The notes: generated by a model not told the origin, from the letters alone. A DNA stretch of 64,000 nucleotides from Shewanella halotolerans (GCF_019457535.1 NZ_CP080417.1:2480001-2544000), one strand, 5' to 3'. Counted from the stretch's first letter, positions 17,179 to 26,926 are shown. A program made the numbers and translations.

Positions 17179-18912
17179 ATGTTTCAACAATTCACCCCAG
17201 AAATGATCGCACATTCCATCGACGCCGCCGCTTTATCGCCCCACTTTAACTTACCCCAAGTCGACCAACTTAAGCCTAACTTGCACAGTCGACTCCTTGG
17301 TCAGGAACGCACACTTGACGCCTTCAACCTGTTAGCCAAGGCCTGCGGCCAGCATATGTACCTGGCCGATCAAAGCGGCATCGATAGGCTCGCCCTCATT
17401 TCAGCCCTGGTCGACTATCAGGGACACAGAGCTACCCACTATCTTAACCGTTTGGCGCCCGACGCCAGCCTGGCATGGCAAACCGAGGCGGGTGATGAGT
17501 GCCTATGCAGCGCGAGTAAACCCTATCGCTATCTGAGCGGCGCCATTAGACGCAGGGATCTCATAGGCCATCTCGATGCCCATAACCCTAATGTCTATCA
17601 TCCGGGCGCCATGGCCGACTGTGATTACCTGTTTATCTGCGCCGAGTCGCTGTGGAAGCGCGAGGCCCTGTGGGAACTGGTAATGGAAGCCGCCCATCGC
17701 GGTGAATATCAACTGCACTCAGGCTGGCCGGCAATTCCCCTGCACAGCAAGATCATCCTGGTAGGTAGCAGCACCTTATATAGTATCAGCTATCTGGAAG
17801 AGCGTAACTTTCCCGCGGCGTTCCCCCTGCTCGGTGAGTTGGTGGATGAGATAGATCTCAATGAATTTAGCGAACTCGACTATGGCAACTATTTAGTCGA
17901 ACTGGCGGATACCAACCAGCTCACGCTGGAACAATCGGCGCTCGCGCCTTTGTTTAATTACAGTGCCCGCCTGGCAGATCATCAGCGCCACCTAAGTCTG
18001 GAGACTCTGGGGGTCAGTCAGCTCATGGTACAGGCCAGCCTCTACAGCAAGAGCAAGCAAATTAACGGTGAGAACATAGCCCTAGCCCTCGCCCGTCACC
18101 AGACGCGCCACAACGCCTCTCAGAGCCTGTCAGCCCAGAGCTTTGATGACAACTTCATCAACCTGCCGACCCAAGGTGCCATGATAGGCCAAATCAACGG
18201 CCTAACCGTATTGGATGCCGCCGAATACACCTATGGTGAGCCGGCACGGATCACTGCCGCCGTGCACTATGGCGACGGCGAGGTGGCCGATATTGAACGT
18301 AAATCGGAACTTGGCGGCAACATACACGCCAAGGGTCTGATGATCCTCACTTCTTGTCTCTACCGTATCTTCGGTAAGGATGCGCCGTTGCATCTTAATG
18401 CCAACATAGTATTCGAACAGTCGTACCAGGAGATCGATGGTGACAGCGCCTCACTGGCGGAATATTGCGCCCTGATGTCGGCCATTGCCGAGCAGCCAAT
18501 AGAGCAAGGTATCGCCGCCACCGGCGCCATAGATCAGTTTGGCCAGGTACAGGCTATTGGCGGCGTTAACGAGAAGATCGAAGGCTTCTTCGACCTGTGT
18601 CAACGTAGAGGACTCACGGGCACTCAGGGAGTGATCATCCCAGCCTCTAACGTGCAGCAACTCAACCTGGCGCCAGCCGTAATAAACGCCGTCAAGGCAA
18701 AAGAGTTTCACCTGTACCAGGTCGAACATACGGATCAGGCGGTAGCCATCTTGATGAACAAGCCAGCCGGCAGCCGCGACGATAATGGTCAATTCCCCGA
18801 GGAAAGCCTGTATGGCATGGTACAGGCGCGATTAGAGGGACTCGCCGGCTATCCAGATGAAGAGCGATCCTTTTTTGCCAACTTGCTCCATAAATTGAAA
18901 CTTTCTAGCTGA
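17179..18912 (+). CDS. ycbZ: Lon-like protease LonH/YcbZ
   Basis: A 577-residue protein related to E. coli YcbZ, next to fabA as in E. coli. The C-terminal Lon (S16) proteolytic domain has the serine-lysine dyad Ser423 (DGDSASL) and Lys466 (GGVNEKIEG), spaced 43 residues as in Lon. The N-terminal half resembles an AAA+ module but I see no intact GxxGxGK[ST] P-loop; the corresponding segment reads MYLADQSGIDRLALI. ATP dependence is therefore doubtful, and ATP-independent peptidase activity is possible. No signal peptide is visible, so it is cytoplasmic. Substrates are unknown. Confidence 0.88.
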   Translation: MFQQFTPEMIAHSIDAAALSPHFNLPQVDQLKPNLHSRLLGQERTLDAFNLLAKACGQHMYLADQSGIDRLALISALVDYQGHRATHYLNRLAPDASLAWQTEAGDECLCSASKPYRYLSGAIRRRDLIGHLDAHNPNVYHPGAMADCDYLFICAESLWKREALWELVMEAAHRGEYQLHSGWPAIPLHSKIILVGSSTLYSISYLEERNFPAAFPLLGELVDEIDLNEFSELDYGNYLVELADTNQLTLEQSALAPLFNYSARLADHQRHLSLETLGVSQLMVQASLYSKSKQINGENIALALARHQTRHNASQSLSAQSFDDNFINLPTQGAMIGQINGLTVLDAAEYTYGEPARITAAVHYGDGEVADIERKSELGGNIHAKGLMILTSCLYRIFGKDAPLHLNANIVFEQSYQEIDGDSASLAEYCALMSAIAEQPIEQGIAATGAIDQFGQVQAIGGVNEKIEGFFDLCQRRGLTGTQGVIIPASNVQQLNLAPAVINAVKAKEFHLYQVEHTDQAVAILMNKPAGSRDDNGQFPEESLYGMVQARLEGLAGYPDEERSFFANLLHKLKLSS

Positions 18913-18924
18913 TCGGAGTTGTTT

Positions 18925-18942
18925 GGCGTACACGTGTTAGCT
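18925..18942. promoter_or_regulatory. Predicted FabR operator upstream of fabA
   Basis: GGCGTACACGTGTTAGCT closely resembles the known FabR site (AGCGTACAnnTGTTCGCT type) found upstream of enterobacterial fabA and fabB. Its ACACGTGT core is a perfect palindrome and it lies 38 bp before the fabA ATG. Confidence 0.65.
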
Positions 18943-18979
18943 AACCTTGGCGACTCAAATTGCTAGAGTGAAGTTAACA

Positions 18980-19495
18980 ATGAATAAAGCAAACAGTTTC
19001 AGTAAAGAAGAATTAGTCGCCTGCGGGCACGGTAACCTATTTGGCGCCAACTCGCCTCGCCTGCCTATCGACAACATGTTGATGATAGACCGCATCACTA
19101 AGATCAACGATGACGGCGGTGAGTTTGGTAAGGGTGAAATTGTTGCTGAGCTGGATATCGATCCATCACTCTGGTTCTTCGGCTGTCACTTCGAGACAGA
19201 TCCCGTGATGCCTGGTTGTCTGGGCCTAGACGCCATGTGGCAGCTGGTCGGTTTCTTCCTCGGCTGGGAAGGCGCCGAAGGTAAGGGCCGCGCGCTGGGC
19301 GTTGGTGAAGTGAAATTTACCGGCCAGGTACTACCCGATGCTAAGAAGGTTACCTACAAGCTGACCATCAAGCGTAAGGTCTACAGAAAGCTGGTGATGG
19401 GTATTGCCGATGCGGTAATGGAAGTCGACGGCCGTGAGATCTATTCGGCGACGGATTTAAAAGTCGGTATCTTTACCGATACCTCTAGCTTCTAA
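18980..19495 (+). CDS. fabA: 3-hydroxydecanoyl-ACP dehydratase/isomerase FabA
   Basis: A 171-residue bifunctional enzyme that dehydrates 3-hydroxydecanoyl-ACP and isomerises trans-2- to cis-3-decenoyl-ACP, the branch point to unsaturated fatty acids. The active-site residues are at the classical positions: His70 (FFGCHFETDPVMPG) and Asp84 (LGLDAMWQ). I chose the ATG at 18980 (MNKANSFSKEEL), which gives the standard length; an upstream in-frame start at 18947 would add 11 residues unlike the family. A FabR-type operator lies just upstream. The ycbZ-fabA-rmf neighbourhood is the E. coli order. Confidence 0.98.
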   Translation: MNKANSFSKEELVACGHGNLFGANSPRLPIDNMLMIDRITKINDDGGEFGKGEIVAELDIDPSLWFFGCHFETDPVMPGCLGLDAMWQLVGFFLGWEGAEGKGRALGVGEVKFTGQVLPDAKKVTYKLTIKRKVYRKLVMGIADAVMEVDGREIYSATDLKVGIFTDTSSF

Positions 19496-19523
19496 GCGAT
19501 TTGCGATAGCTCATTTACGAAAA

Positions 19524-19543
19524 TGCCCTCTTAACAGAGGGCA
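19524..19543. terminator. Terminator between fabA and rmf
   Basis: The hairpin TGCCCTC-TTAACA-GAGGGCA lies between the two convergent genes. A TTTT tail follows it in the rmf direction; the fabA side has no T-run. Confidence 0.7.
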
Positions 19544-19553
19544 AACAGCTAAA

Positions 19554-19730
19554 TCACTTGTTGAACAGGCCGCTGAGACGGCCATCGACGCCTTCGCGCC
19601 ACCCTCCGAGCCAGTGTGATTTAGAGTCTAAAGTAGAATAAGGACAGTTATCCTTCGAGCGGCCACCTATCCCGGCCTGGAATCCCTTTGAAAAAGCTCT
19701 ATCGAGACGATCTCTTTTTTGTCTTTTCAT
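19554..19730 (-). CDS. rmf: Ribosome modulation factor
   Basis: A 58-residue basic protein that dimerises 70S ribosomes into inactive 100S particles in stationary phase. It matches E. coli RMF closely at the start (MKRQKRDRLDRAFSKGFQAG) and in the central signature CPYSTLDSKSHWLGGWREG. I chose the ATG at 19730; an upstream in-frame codon at 19751 would add seven residues foreign to the family. It is convergent with fabA, as in E. coli. Confidence 0.97.
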   Translation of the reverse strand: MKRQKRDRLDRAFSKGFQAGIGGRSKDNCPYSTLDSKSHWLGGWREGVDGRLSGLFNK

Positions 19731-19864
19731 GCAAGCATCCTCTGTTCTCAAATCCTAAAGGCCGAAGCCTCATCCATAGAAATAGAACTTTTTTATCATG
19801 AGATCAATCAAAAATTCGCCTTTAGAGATGGTTATCTTTTAAACGCATGAGTTCCTTATTAATA

Positions 19865-19892
19865 AAAAATCGGGGCATAAGCCCCGATTTTT
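19865..19892. terminator. Terminator of the rlmKL-uup-DUF3466 transcript
   Basis: The strong hairpin AAAAATCGGGGC-ATAA-GCCCCGATTTTT is flanked by A and T runs, just after the DUF3466 gene. Confidence 0.88.
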
Positions 19893-19915
19893 AGTTCGAT
19901 AAGTTCTAACAACCC

Positions 19916-21769
19916 TTAGGCCTGAACACGACGTCTCAACCAGACCAGCGGCAGCAAGAACAACCAGGAAAAACTGGCGGCGCCTTTACGCTCATATTTA
20001 CCATTGCCCGAATTATCTGTCTCTTCTACTTCACAGGCCGTACCCGATGTAGTCGGCTTGAGCACGACCATACGTGGCAGATAAGCGGTTACCGGCTGAC
20101 CATTGGCATTGAGTGAAAACAGTGGCTTACCGTTCTCACCAATTATTAGATTACCCTTCTCATCATATTGATACGAAGGCTTACGAATGAAGGCTGTGCC
20201 TACTATGGTGCCATCATCGTTAATGCTGTTGGCTTCTACAATGCGGATCTCACTATCATAGTAAAGTGTCTTACCATCACCGTCGACCACCTCAACTTGG
20301 TTACGGGTCCACTTGCCAGCATCGTCTTTAACATAACCCTTAGACTCACACACCAGGAGATCATCGATAACGTTAAACTCGTCGCTCGCCTTATCATACA
20401 GGAAGGCGCCCTTCATACGTGGCTTCTCTTTCTCGCTGGTGACCTCGACGAAACCCACGACCTGATCTTTGTTGTTGATATCACGTGGACGCGAGCTGCG
20501 ATCAGACATTACGGTATAGAAATCATTCGGCGTCACGAAGGTTGGATCTTCGGCGTTGGTGTCCAGATAGAAGAACTTGTCACGCAGGTAGCCTTCGATG
20601 TAGCGGCGGTAGCTGCCCACCAGAATGCCATTGTCGTTGATGTCATAAGCAACTGATGACAGCTGATCGTTAGTCATCTTCACCCAGTGATATTGGTAAT
20701 CTCCCTGGGCATCTTTCTTCCAATAGGCGGCATCGAACGCCAGCTTATCCTTGTTATCGTTACGATAAACATGAGAACGACCAGCAATCACACCCTGGCT
20801 GTTCAAACCGATCCCCTGAGCGGTGAACACGTTATCAGAGGTTGATTCCAGTCCCAGCGGTAGCTCGGTCGGTGTCACATCCGTGCCATCGAACTGCCAT
20901 ACAAAGGCGCGTGTCTGATATAGGATACGACGCACATTGTTGCTATCTGGATATTGATCCCTCTGCACACAGACATCGACAGGATAGTCTTCACCTGTGA
21001 TGCAATTGTCAACTCGAGTCTTACTCGACTCAGACAGTTCTGTGGTCGCATAGCCAGTGATTAGGTTATTGTCATTGATGGCTGCCGCCACAGAGACCCC
21101 GCCCACAACTACATCCGTATCGTCCTTGCTATAAACGGTATATGGCGGTACCAGGGCGATATCTGTCCCTTCTGCAGTCTTGAGGAAGCCACGCTCCTCA
21201 AATTCACGGTAGTACCAATATTCCTGATCTTGGTTTTTGTCGTTGCGCTCACCGGTAAACTCGGTTTTCTGCTCTGGCGCGGTATAGGTACCGACCTTGA
21301 TCCCATTACTATTAATGCCATAGTAATAAGCATTAATCGAGTTAATGGTCTCCGGCTGATCTTCGTCGGTATCTTTCGGGTGTGTGGTGCCAAAAACCGA
21401 ATCAAAAGTTGGGATCCAGCTGCCGCTCGCGCCATTGCCATCGGCACTAAAGGTAAAGTTGTTGGCAATGATGGGCGCGTTAATCGAGTAAGACACTAGT
21501 TGCTCGGGCGGAATACCATCTTCGATATCGATGGCGCCACCAGTCTCGTCGTCAACCTCAAGCTTCTTCTTACCCTTAGAGATCCCCACCATCTTATCTT
21601 GCTGATTCACAAACATGCCGTAGCCGTTGATGGTCGACTCTAAGGTACCATTAAGATCATAGTCTTCGATATTCTGGATCTCATAGACAGGTGTAGCATG
21701 AGCCGTCTGCAGCGCGGTGATCACTCCGGCGGCGACTAAAGAGATGGCTCTATCAAACTTCAACTTCAT
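19916..21769 (-). CDS. DUF3466 family exported protein
   Basis: A 617-residue protein with a signal peptide (about residues 1-26, ending QTAHA) and internal repeats of the type 'AYDINDNGILVGSYR', 'GIGLNSQGVIAGRSH' and 'SINDDGTIVGTAF'. These repeats are typical of HAF-like extracellular proteins and suggest a beta-propeller-like fold. The C-terminus is a hydrophobic helix followed by RRRVQA (SWLFLLPLVWLRRR). It looks like a GlyGly-CTERM sorting tail whose glycine-rich spacer is reduced, so rhombosortase processing is possible but unproven. It lies 24 bp after uup on the same strand, where E. coli has pqiABC. Function is unknown. Confidence 0.82.
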   Translation of the reverse strand: MKLKFDRAISLVAAGVITALQTAHATPVYEIQNIEDYDLNGTLESTINGYGMFVNQQDKMVGISKGKKKLEVDDETGGAIDIEDGIPPEQLVSYSINAPIIANNFTFSADGNGASGSWIPTFDSVFGTTHPKDTDEDQPETINSINAYYYGINSNGIKVGTYTAPEQKTEFTGERNDKNQDQEYWYYREFEERGFLKTAEGTDIALVPPYTVYSKDDTDVVVGGVSVAAAINDNNLITGYATTELSESSKTRVDNCITGEDYPVDVCVQRDQYPDSNNVRRILYQTRAFVWQFDGTDVTPTELPLGLESTSDNVFTAQGIGLNSQGVIAGRSHVYRNDNKDKLAFDAAYWKKDAQGDYQYHWVKMTNDQLSSVAYDINDNGILVGSYRRYIEGYLRDKFFYLDTNAEDPTFVTPNDFYTVMSDRSSRPRDINNKDQVVGFVEVTSEKEKPRMKGAFLYDKASDEFNVIDDLLVCESKGYVKDDAGKWTRNQVEVVDGDGKTLYYDSEIRIVEANSINDDGTIVGTAFIRKPSYQYDEKGNLIIGENGKPLFSLNANGQPVTAYLPRMVVLKPTTSGTACEVEETDNSGNGKYERKGAASFSWLFLLPLVWLRRRVQA

Positions 21770-21793
21770 GTACTTTTCCTATTATTCTATCGT

Positions 21794-23713
21794 CTATTTG
21801 AGGGCTTCTAGCTCTTCCCAACGTTCGAAACACACTTCTAATTCCTGCTCCAGCTCAGCCAATTCATTTAATCGGCTGCTGACCAGATCTTGTGCTTGAG
21901 TATAAAAATCGGGCTCATTAATAACTGCCTGCAAGCTTTCAATCTCTGCTTCGAGTTGCTCCATCTTGGCAGGCAAGGCATCGAGTTCTCTCTGTAATTT
22001 ATAAGAAAGTTTCTTCTCTGCTTTAGCGGCCGCCTTGGTTTCGCGCTTAACCGGTTCGGCAACCTTGGGTTGGACAGCGTCCTTGGCAACTGGTTCCTCA
22101 GAATAAAATTTTGCCCCCTGGGACACGGCATCCTGGTAGCCGCCGACATATTCGCTCCAGCCGCCGTTACCGGTAAACCACCAGGAGCTGGTAACCGTGT
22201 TATCGATAAAGGCGCGATCGTGACTCACCAATAACAGGGTGCCTTGATAATCGGTCAACAGCGACTCTAGCAACTCTAAGGTCTCGATATCAAGATCGTT
22301 TGTCGGTTCATCGAGAATGATCAGGTTTGCTGGCCTTAACAGCAGACGCGCCAGCAGTAACCGATTCTTTTCCCCACCGGAAAGTGCCTTAACCGGCGTG
22401 CGGGCGCGCATGGGTGAAAACAGGAAGTCCTGCAGGTAGCTGAGGATATGCCTGTCCTGACCATTAATGGTCACCGTCTTCTTGCCTTCACCTACGTTGT
22501 CTTCAACGGTTTTTTCCGGATCAAGCGCCTCTCGATACTGGTCAAAATAGGCCACTTCTAACTTAGTACCTACCTTCACCTCACCGGATTGAGGCGCAAG
22601 CTGACCAATCAACAGCTTGATCAGGGTCGACTTGCCACAGCCGTTAGGGCCAATAAGGGCGATACGATCGCCGCGCATCACAGAGGTGGTGAAATTCTTC
22701 ACCAGGTTCTTATCTGGCAGGCTGTAGTTAAGATCTTTGATATCAAATACCAGCTTACCCGAGCGCTCGGTATCGGCCACGGCCATCTTAGCGCCGCCCT
22801 GACGATTGATACGTTCCATACGCTCCACACGCAGCGCTTTAAGCGCACGCACGCGGCCTTCGTTGCGGGTACGGCGCGCCTTGATCCCTTGGCGGATCCA
22901 GGCTTCCTCTTCTGCCAGCTTCTTATCGAACTGAGCGTTCTTCTCCTCTTCAACCCTGAGCCATTCGGCCTTGCCGTCGAGGTAGGTCTGATAATCACCG
23001 GGCCAGGAGGTCACCACACCTCGGTCGAGATCCACAATACGCGTCGCCATGCGCTGAATGAAACCACGATCGTGACTGATAAAGACGATGGCACCGCGAT
23101 AGTTAAGCAGAAACTCTTCAAGCCATTCGATAGTGTCGATATCCAGATGGTTGGTAGGCTCGTCGAGCAGCAGCAGATCCGGCTCGCTCACCAGGGCGCG
23201 CGCCAGTGCCACCTTGCGCTGCCAACCGCCAGACAGGCTCGCCAGGCTCGCATCGGCGTCCAGTCCCAGTAGTTCACAGGTCTGATTGATGCGGGTATCA
23301 AGCTGCCAGCCGTTAAGATGATCGAGATCCGATTGAAGACGTTCCATCTGCTTAAGCAGGCGCTCCATCTCTTGGGCGTCAACGTGGGCAACATCATGTG
23401 ACAGCTGATGATAACGCTCTAGCTTCTCACCCACCTCCTGTAAACCAGCAGAGATATAGGCGTAAACCGTGCCCTGCTCCGCCTTGGGTGGGTCCTGTTG
23501 CAGTCGGCTGACCTTAACATCTGTGGCGATGTTAAACTCGCCATCGTCGAGTAACACCTCACCGCCAATCACCTTCATCAGGCTCGATTTACCGGCGCCG
23601 TTACGGCCCACGATACAGACGCGCTCGCCAGGCTCTATGGTAAAGTCGGCGTTTTGCAATAAGGGGGTGTAGCCATAGGCCAATGAGCCGTTATTAATAC
23701 GAACCAGACTCAA
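21794..23713 (-). CDS. uup: ABC-F ATPase Uup
   Basis: A 639-residue cytoplasmic ABC-F protein with two ATPase domains and no membrane segments. Walker A motifs are GRNGAGKSS and GPNGCGKST, the signatures are LSGGWQRK and LSGGEKNR, and a charged linker lies between the domains. The C-terminal region (about the last 100 residues) is a Lys/Glu-rich coiled coil, the DNA-binding domain typical of Uup. Family members act on ribosomes, and Uup loss raises precise transposon excision in E. coli. It lies directly downstream of the small glutaredoxin-like gene. Confidence 0.95.
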   Translation of the reverse strand: MSLVRINNGSLAYGYTPLLQNADFTIEPGERVCIVGRNGAGKSSLMKVIGGEVLLDDGEFNIATDVKVSRLQQDPPKAEQGTVYAYISAGLQEVGEKLERYHQLSHDVAHVDAQEMERLLKQMERLQSDLDHLNGWQLDTRINQTCELLGLDADASLASLSGGWQRKVALARALVSEPDLLLLDEPTNHLDIDTIEWLEEFLLNYRGAIVFISHDRGFIQRMATRIVDLDRGVVTSWPGDYQTYLDGKAEWLRVEEEKNAQFDKKLAEEEAWIRQGIKARRTRNEGRVRALKALRVERMERINRQGGAKMAVADTERSGKLVFDIKDLNYSLPDKNLVKNFTTSVMRGDRIALIGPNGCGKSTLIKLLIGQLAPQSGEVKVGTKLEVAYFDQYREALDPEKTVEDNVGEGKKTVTINGQDRHILSYLQDFLFSPMRARTPVKALSGGEKNRLLLARLLLRPANLIILDEPTNDLDIETLELLESLLTDYQGTLLLVSHDRAFIDNTVTSSWWFTGNGGWSEYVGGYQDAVSQGAKFYSEEPVAKDAVQPKVAEPVKRETKAAAKAEKKLSYKLQRELDALPAKMEQLEAEIESLQAVINEPDFYTQAQDLVSSRLNELAELEQELEVCFERWEELEALK

Positions 23714-23714
23714 T

Positions 23715-23951
23715 TTATGCTCCTGTAAATTGTTGCAACTGCTCGCTGTCGAAAGGCCAGCCTAACTCGGCGTCATCGACCCTACGCAGCAGCACTGGAA
23801 TACGCACGCCATAGCGCTGCGCCAGTTGCTCGTCATCGCAGATATCCTGCAATACAAAATCGATATTCAGCGCCGTGATAAGCGCCTGGGCCTGCTCACA
23901 CAGGTGGCAGGCATCGGTATGAAAAAGAATATAGCCGCTGGTCTTAGGCAT
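23715..23951 (-). CDS. Glutaredoxin-like protein (DUF836)
   Basis: A 78-residue thioredoxin-fold protein with redox motif CHLC near residue 16 (FHTDACHLCEQAQAL) and the cis-proline segment YGVRIPVLL. It matches the DUF836/glutaredoxin-like family often found next to uup or rlmL in marine gammaproteobacteria. Its start overlaps the end of rlmKL by 8 bp and it ends 1 bp before uup, so the three genes should be co-translated. The substrate is unknown. Confidence 0.85.
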   Translation of the reverse strand: MPKTSGYILFHTDACHLCEQAQALITALNIDFVLQDICDDEQLAQRYGVRIPVLLRRVDDAELGWPFDSEQLQQFTGA

Positions 23952-26079
23952 GCTGAATCAACCAGGTATTATGAATATGCGGATTACGCTTGTAATCCAG
24001 TGGCAGCGTCTGCTTATCCAGGTTAGTGATCAACAAACCAAGGGCACTGAGCGCCTCGCTATCCATCTTAAATTTGCGCTTGTTGTTGGAGAACAGTATC
24101 TCCCCGCCCGGACGCAGCAGCTTTACCAGCGCGCTTAACAACTTGACGTGGTCGCGCTGCACATCGAAAGAATCTTCCATGCGCTTGGAGTTAGAGAAGG
24201 TCGGTGGATCGATGAAGATCAGGTCATACTGCTGGTCGCAGTCATCTATCCACTGCAGGCAATCGCCCTGAATAAACTGATACTGCTTGCCTTTAAGGCC
24301 ATTCAACTCGAAGTTGTCCTGCGCCCAGTTGAGATAGGTGTTAGACATATCGACCGTAGTCACCGACTTGGCTCCGCCCAGGGCGGCGTGCACCGAGGCG
24401 CTGCCGGTATAGGCAAACAGGTTAAGCACGTCTCTGTCTTTCGACTTCTCGCCCACTAGCTTACGGGTCAGTCTATGATCTAAGAAAAGACCTGTATCCA
24501 GGTAGTCCTTCAAGTTGAGCTTAAACTTGGCGCCGTACTCAGTGGTAACCAGCTCGAGCTTTGTGGCATCCAGCTTCTGGTATTGGTTGGTACCCTTCTG
24601 ACGCTCACGGGTCTTTAGAATAATCTTATCGGGGACAACACCGATGGCCTGAGGCAGTACAAGTAAGACGTCGGTCAGACGACGCTTAGTCACCGCCTCA
24701 GGAATAGACTTGGGCGCCGAGTACTCCTGGATCACCACATGATCCAGATAGATATCGACCGCCACATTGTACTCGGGGATATCGGCGTCGTAGAGGCGAT
24801 AGCTGTCTATCCCCTCACGCTGAGCCCATTTGCTTAGCTGCTTATGATTCTTCTTGATACGGTTACTAAAGGCCGTGGCGACCTCACTCACCTCACCGCC
24901 CTGGCTCAACACCTGGCTTGGGTCGAGACGACGGGTGCTGTTGGCGTGCAGTGTATAGAGGTTAAAGGCACACTCGAGCGCGCCGTTATACATCTTCATC
25001 TGCTTGTCGGCTTTCAGCTTAAGGGCTGAAAGGAGTTCGATGTCGCTGTTGAGCACAGCTACCTGCCAGCCACCAAATTCGGCCTTGAGTTTATCACCCA
25101 GTTGATAGTAGAGCTGCAACAGAGAAGTGACATTGCCCAAACGCTCACCATAAGGCGGGTTGGTGATCAGATAGCCCTGCTCCACCGGCGGCGTAACATT
25201 GAGGGCGTTAGATACGGAAAACTCGATAAGCTCGGCAACGCCAGCGTTTTGCGCGTTACGTTTTGCCAGCGCCACCAGACGCGAATCGATATCCGAGCCA
25301 TAAAACTTGATCTCACAGCGCTTGGTACCGATAGAGGCACGAGCCTTGGCCTCAGCGAGCAGCTCCTGCCAGTCGGCCTCTTGATGGCGTAGCCAGTGCT
25401 CGAAACCGAAACGGCGACGCTGCAGCGCAGGTGCGATATCACAGGCCATCATAGCCGCCTCGATCAATATGGTACCGCTACCGCAGAAAGGATCGAGTAG
25501 ATCTTTCGGCGCCTGTTGCCAGCCACTACGTACCAACATGTTGGCCGCCAGGTTTTCCTTTAGCGGTGCCTCCCCCGTGGTGGAGCGATAACCGCGCTGA
25601 TGCAGCGCAGGCCCAGAGAAGTTAATCCCCAGGGTAATTTGGCCACGGCGATAATGAGCATCTATCTTAAAGTCGGCATCGACACGGGCCACATCGGGAC
25701 GTGGAGAGCCATCGTCACGAAAACGGTCAACCACAGCATCTTTTATCTTAAGCGCGCCAAACTGTGAGTTCTTAATAAAGCCACCCACACCATGAAAATC
25801 TATGCTAAAGCTGCTCTTATTGGAGAAATGGGTCTGCCAATCGATGCAGTAGGCCGCATTATAGAGCTGCTCGGGATTCTCACAGGGCCCCTTGTAGATC
25901 ACCAGAATGATACGGCTGGCGAGTCGCGACCATAGGGTTATACAGTAAGCCAGATTAAGGGGAGCAGAGAAATAGACGCCGGCAACGCTTTCCTTTATCT
26001 CGGCGGCGCCAAGCTCTGCCAGTTCCAACGACAGGGCGTACTCATAGCCTCTTGGGGCTGCGGCAAAAAAATTCAACAT
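23944..26079 (-). CDS. rlmL: 23S rRNA (guanine-N2/N7) dual methyltransferase RlmKL
   Basis: A 711-residue fusion that methylates 23S rRNA at G2445 (m2G, RlmL half) and G2069 (m7G, RlmK half) in E. coli numbering. An N-terminal THUMP domain is followed by the RlmL methyltransferase with NPPYGERLG near residue 306. The C-terminal RlmK half has FAYTGSASVHAALGGAKSVTTVD and DPPTFSNSKRM. I chose the ATG at 26079 (MLNFFAAAPRGYEY); the longer reading frame adds seven atypical residues. It heads a minus-strand operon with the glutaredoxin-like gene, uup and DUF3466. Confidence 0.96.
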   Translation of the reverse strand: MLNFFAAAPRGYEYALSLELAELGAAEIKESVAGVYFSAPLNLAYCITLWSRLASRIILVIYKGPCENPEQLYNAAYCIDWQTHFSNKSSFSIDFHGVGGFIKNSQFGALKIKDAVVDRFRDDGSPRPDVARVDADFKIDAHYRRGQITLGINFSGPALHQRGYRSTTGEAPLKENLAANMLVRSGWQQAPKDLLDPFCGSGTILIEAAMMACDIAPALQRRRFGFEHWLRHQEADWQELLAEAKARASIGTKRCEIKFYGSDIDSRLVALAKRNAQNAGVAELIEFSVSNALNVTPPVEQGYLITNPPYGERLGNVTSLLQLYYQLGDKLKAEFGGWQVAVLNSDIELLSALKLKADKQMKMYNGALECAFNLYTLHANSTRRLDPSQVLSQGGEVSEVATAFSNRIKKNHKQLSKWAQREGIDSYRLYDADIPEYNVAVDIYLDHVVIQEYSAPKSIPEAVTKRRLTDVLLVLPQAIGVVPDKIILKTRERQKGTNQYQKLDATKLELVTTEYGAKFKLNLKDYLDTGLFLDHRLTRKLVGEKSKDRDVLNLFAYTGSASVHAALGGAKSVTTVDMSNTYLNWAQDNFELNGLKGKQYQFIQGDCLQWIDDCDQQYDLIFIDPPTFSNSKRMEDSFDVQRDHVKLLSALVKLLRPGGEILFSNNKRKFKMDSEALSALGLLITNLDKQTLPLDYKRNPHIHNTWLIQHA

Positions 26080-26243
26080 GGATAGATAGACACACTTCAA
26101 AAATCAATCCGTCATTATACCTTGTCCTCAGATTAAATGATAAAAAGTTCTGCCAAATGAAGGTTTAAAATTTCCCGGCTTGATCGATAAGCCAACACAT
26201 TGTCGGATTAATAAACGCTTGACGCGAAATTTGTAATCGTTAC

Positions 26244-26272
26244 TTGCATTGGCTCCGCCATGTCGATATAGT
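26244..26272 (+). promoter_or_regulatory. Predicted promoter of the initiator tRNA array
   Basis: TTGCAT, a 17-bp spacer and TATAGT are followed by the GC-rich discriminator TCGCCCCG, typical of stringently controlled stable-RNA promoters. The first tRNA begins about 85 bp downstream. Confidence 0.6.
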
Positions 26273-26356
26273 TCGCCCCGCTTTGACGCACTAGGTACTA
26301 CACAGCAATAAAGCTGAAAGCTGTTAGCACCACAGAAGTTAGAGTAAACATCCGGA

Positions 26357-26433
<77 letters not shown>

Positions 26434-26480
26434 ATTTCTTTCGTAGCAAGAATCAAAACAACTACAGCGTTTCTTACGGA

Positions 26481-26557
<77 letters not shown>

Positions 26558-26603
26558 ATTTCTTTGTAGCAAGAATCAAAACAACTACAGCGTTTCTTAC
26601 GGA

Positions 26604-26680
<77 letters not shown>

Positions 26681-26726
26681 ATTTCTTTGTAGCAAGAATC
26701 AAAACAACTACAGCGTTTCTTACGGA

Positions 26727-26803
<77 letters not shown>

Positions 26804-26849
26804 ATTTCTTTGTAGCAAGAATCAAAACAACTACAGCGTTTCTTACGGA

Positions 26850-26926
<77 letters not shown>

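Noticed and set aside
22589..23272. 227-residue frame opposite uup
   Set aside because: Shadow of the ABC-F ATPase domains.
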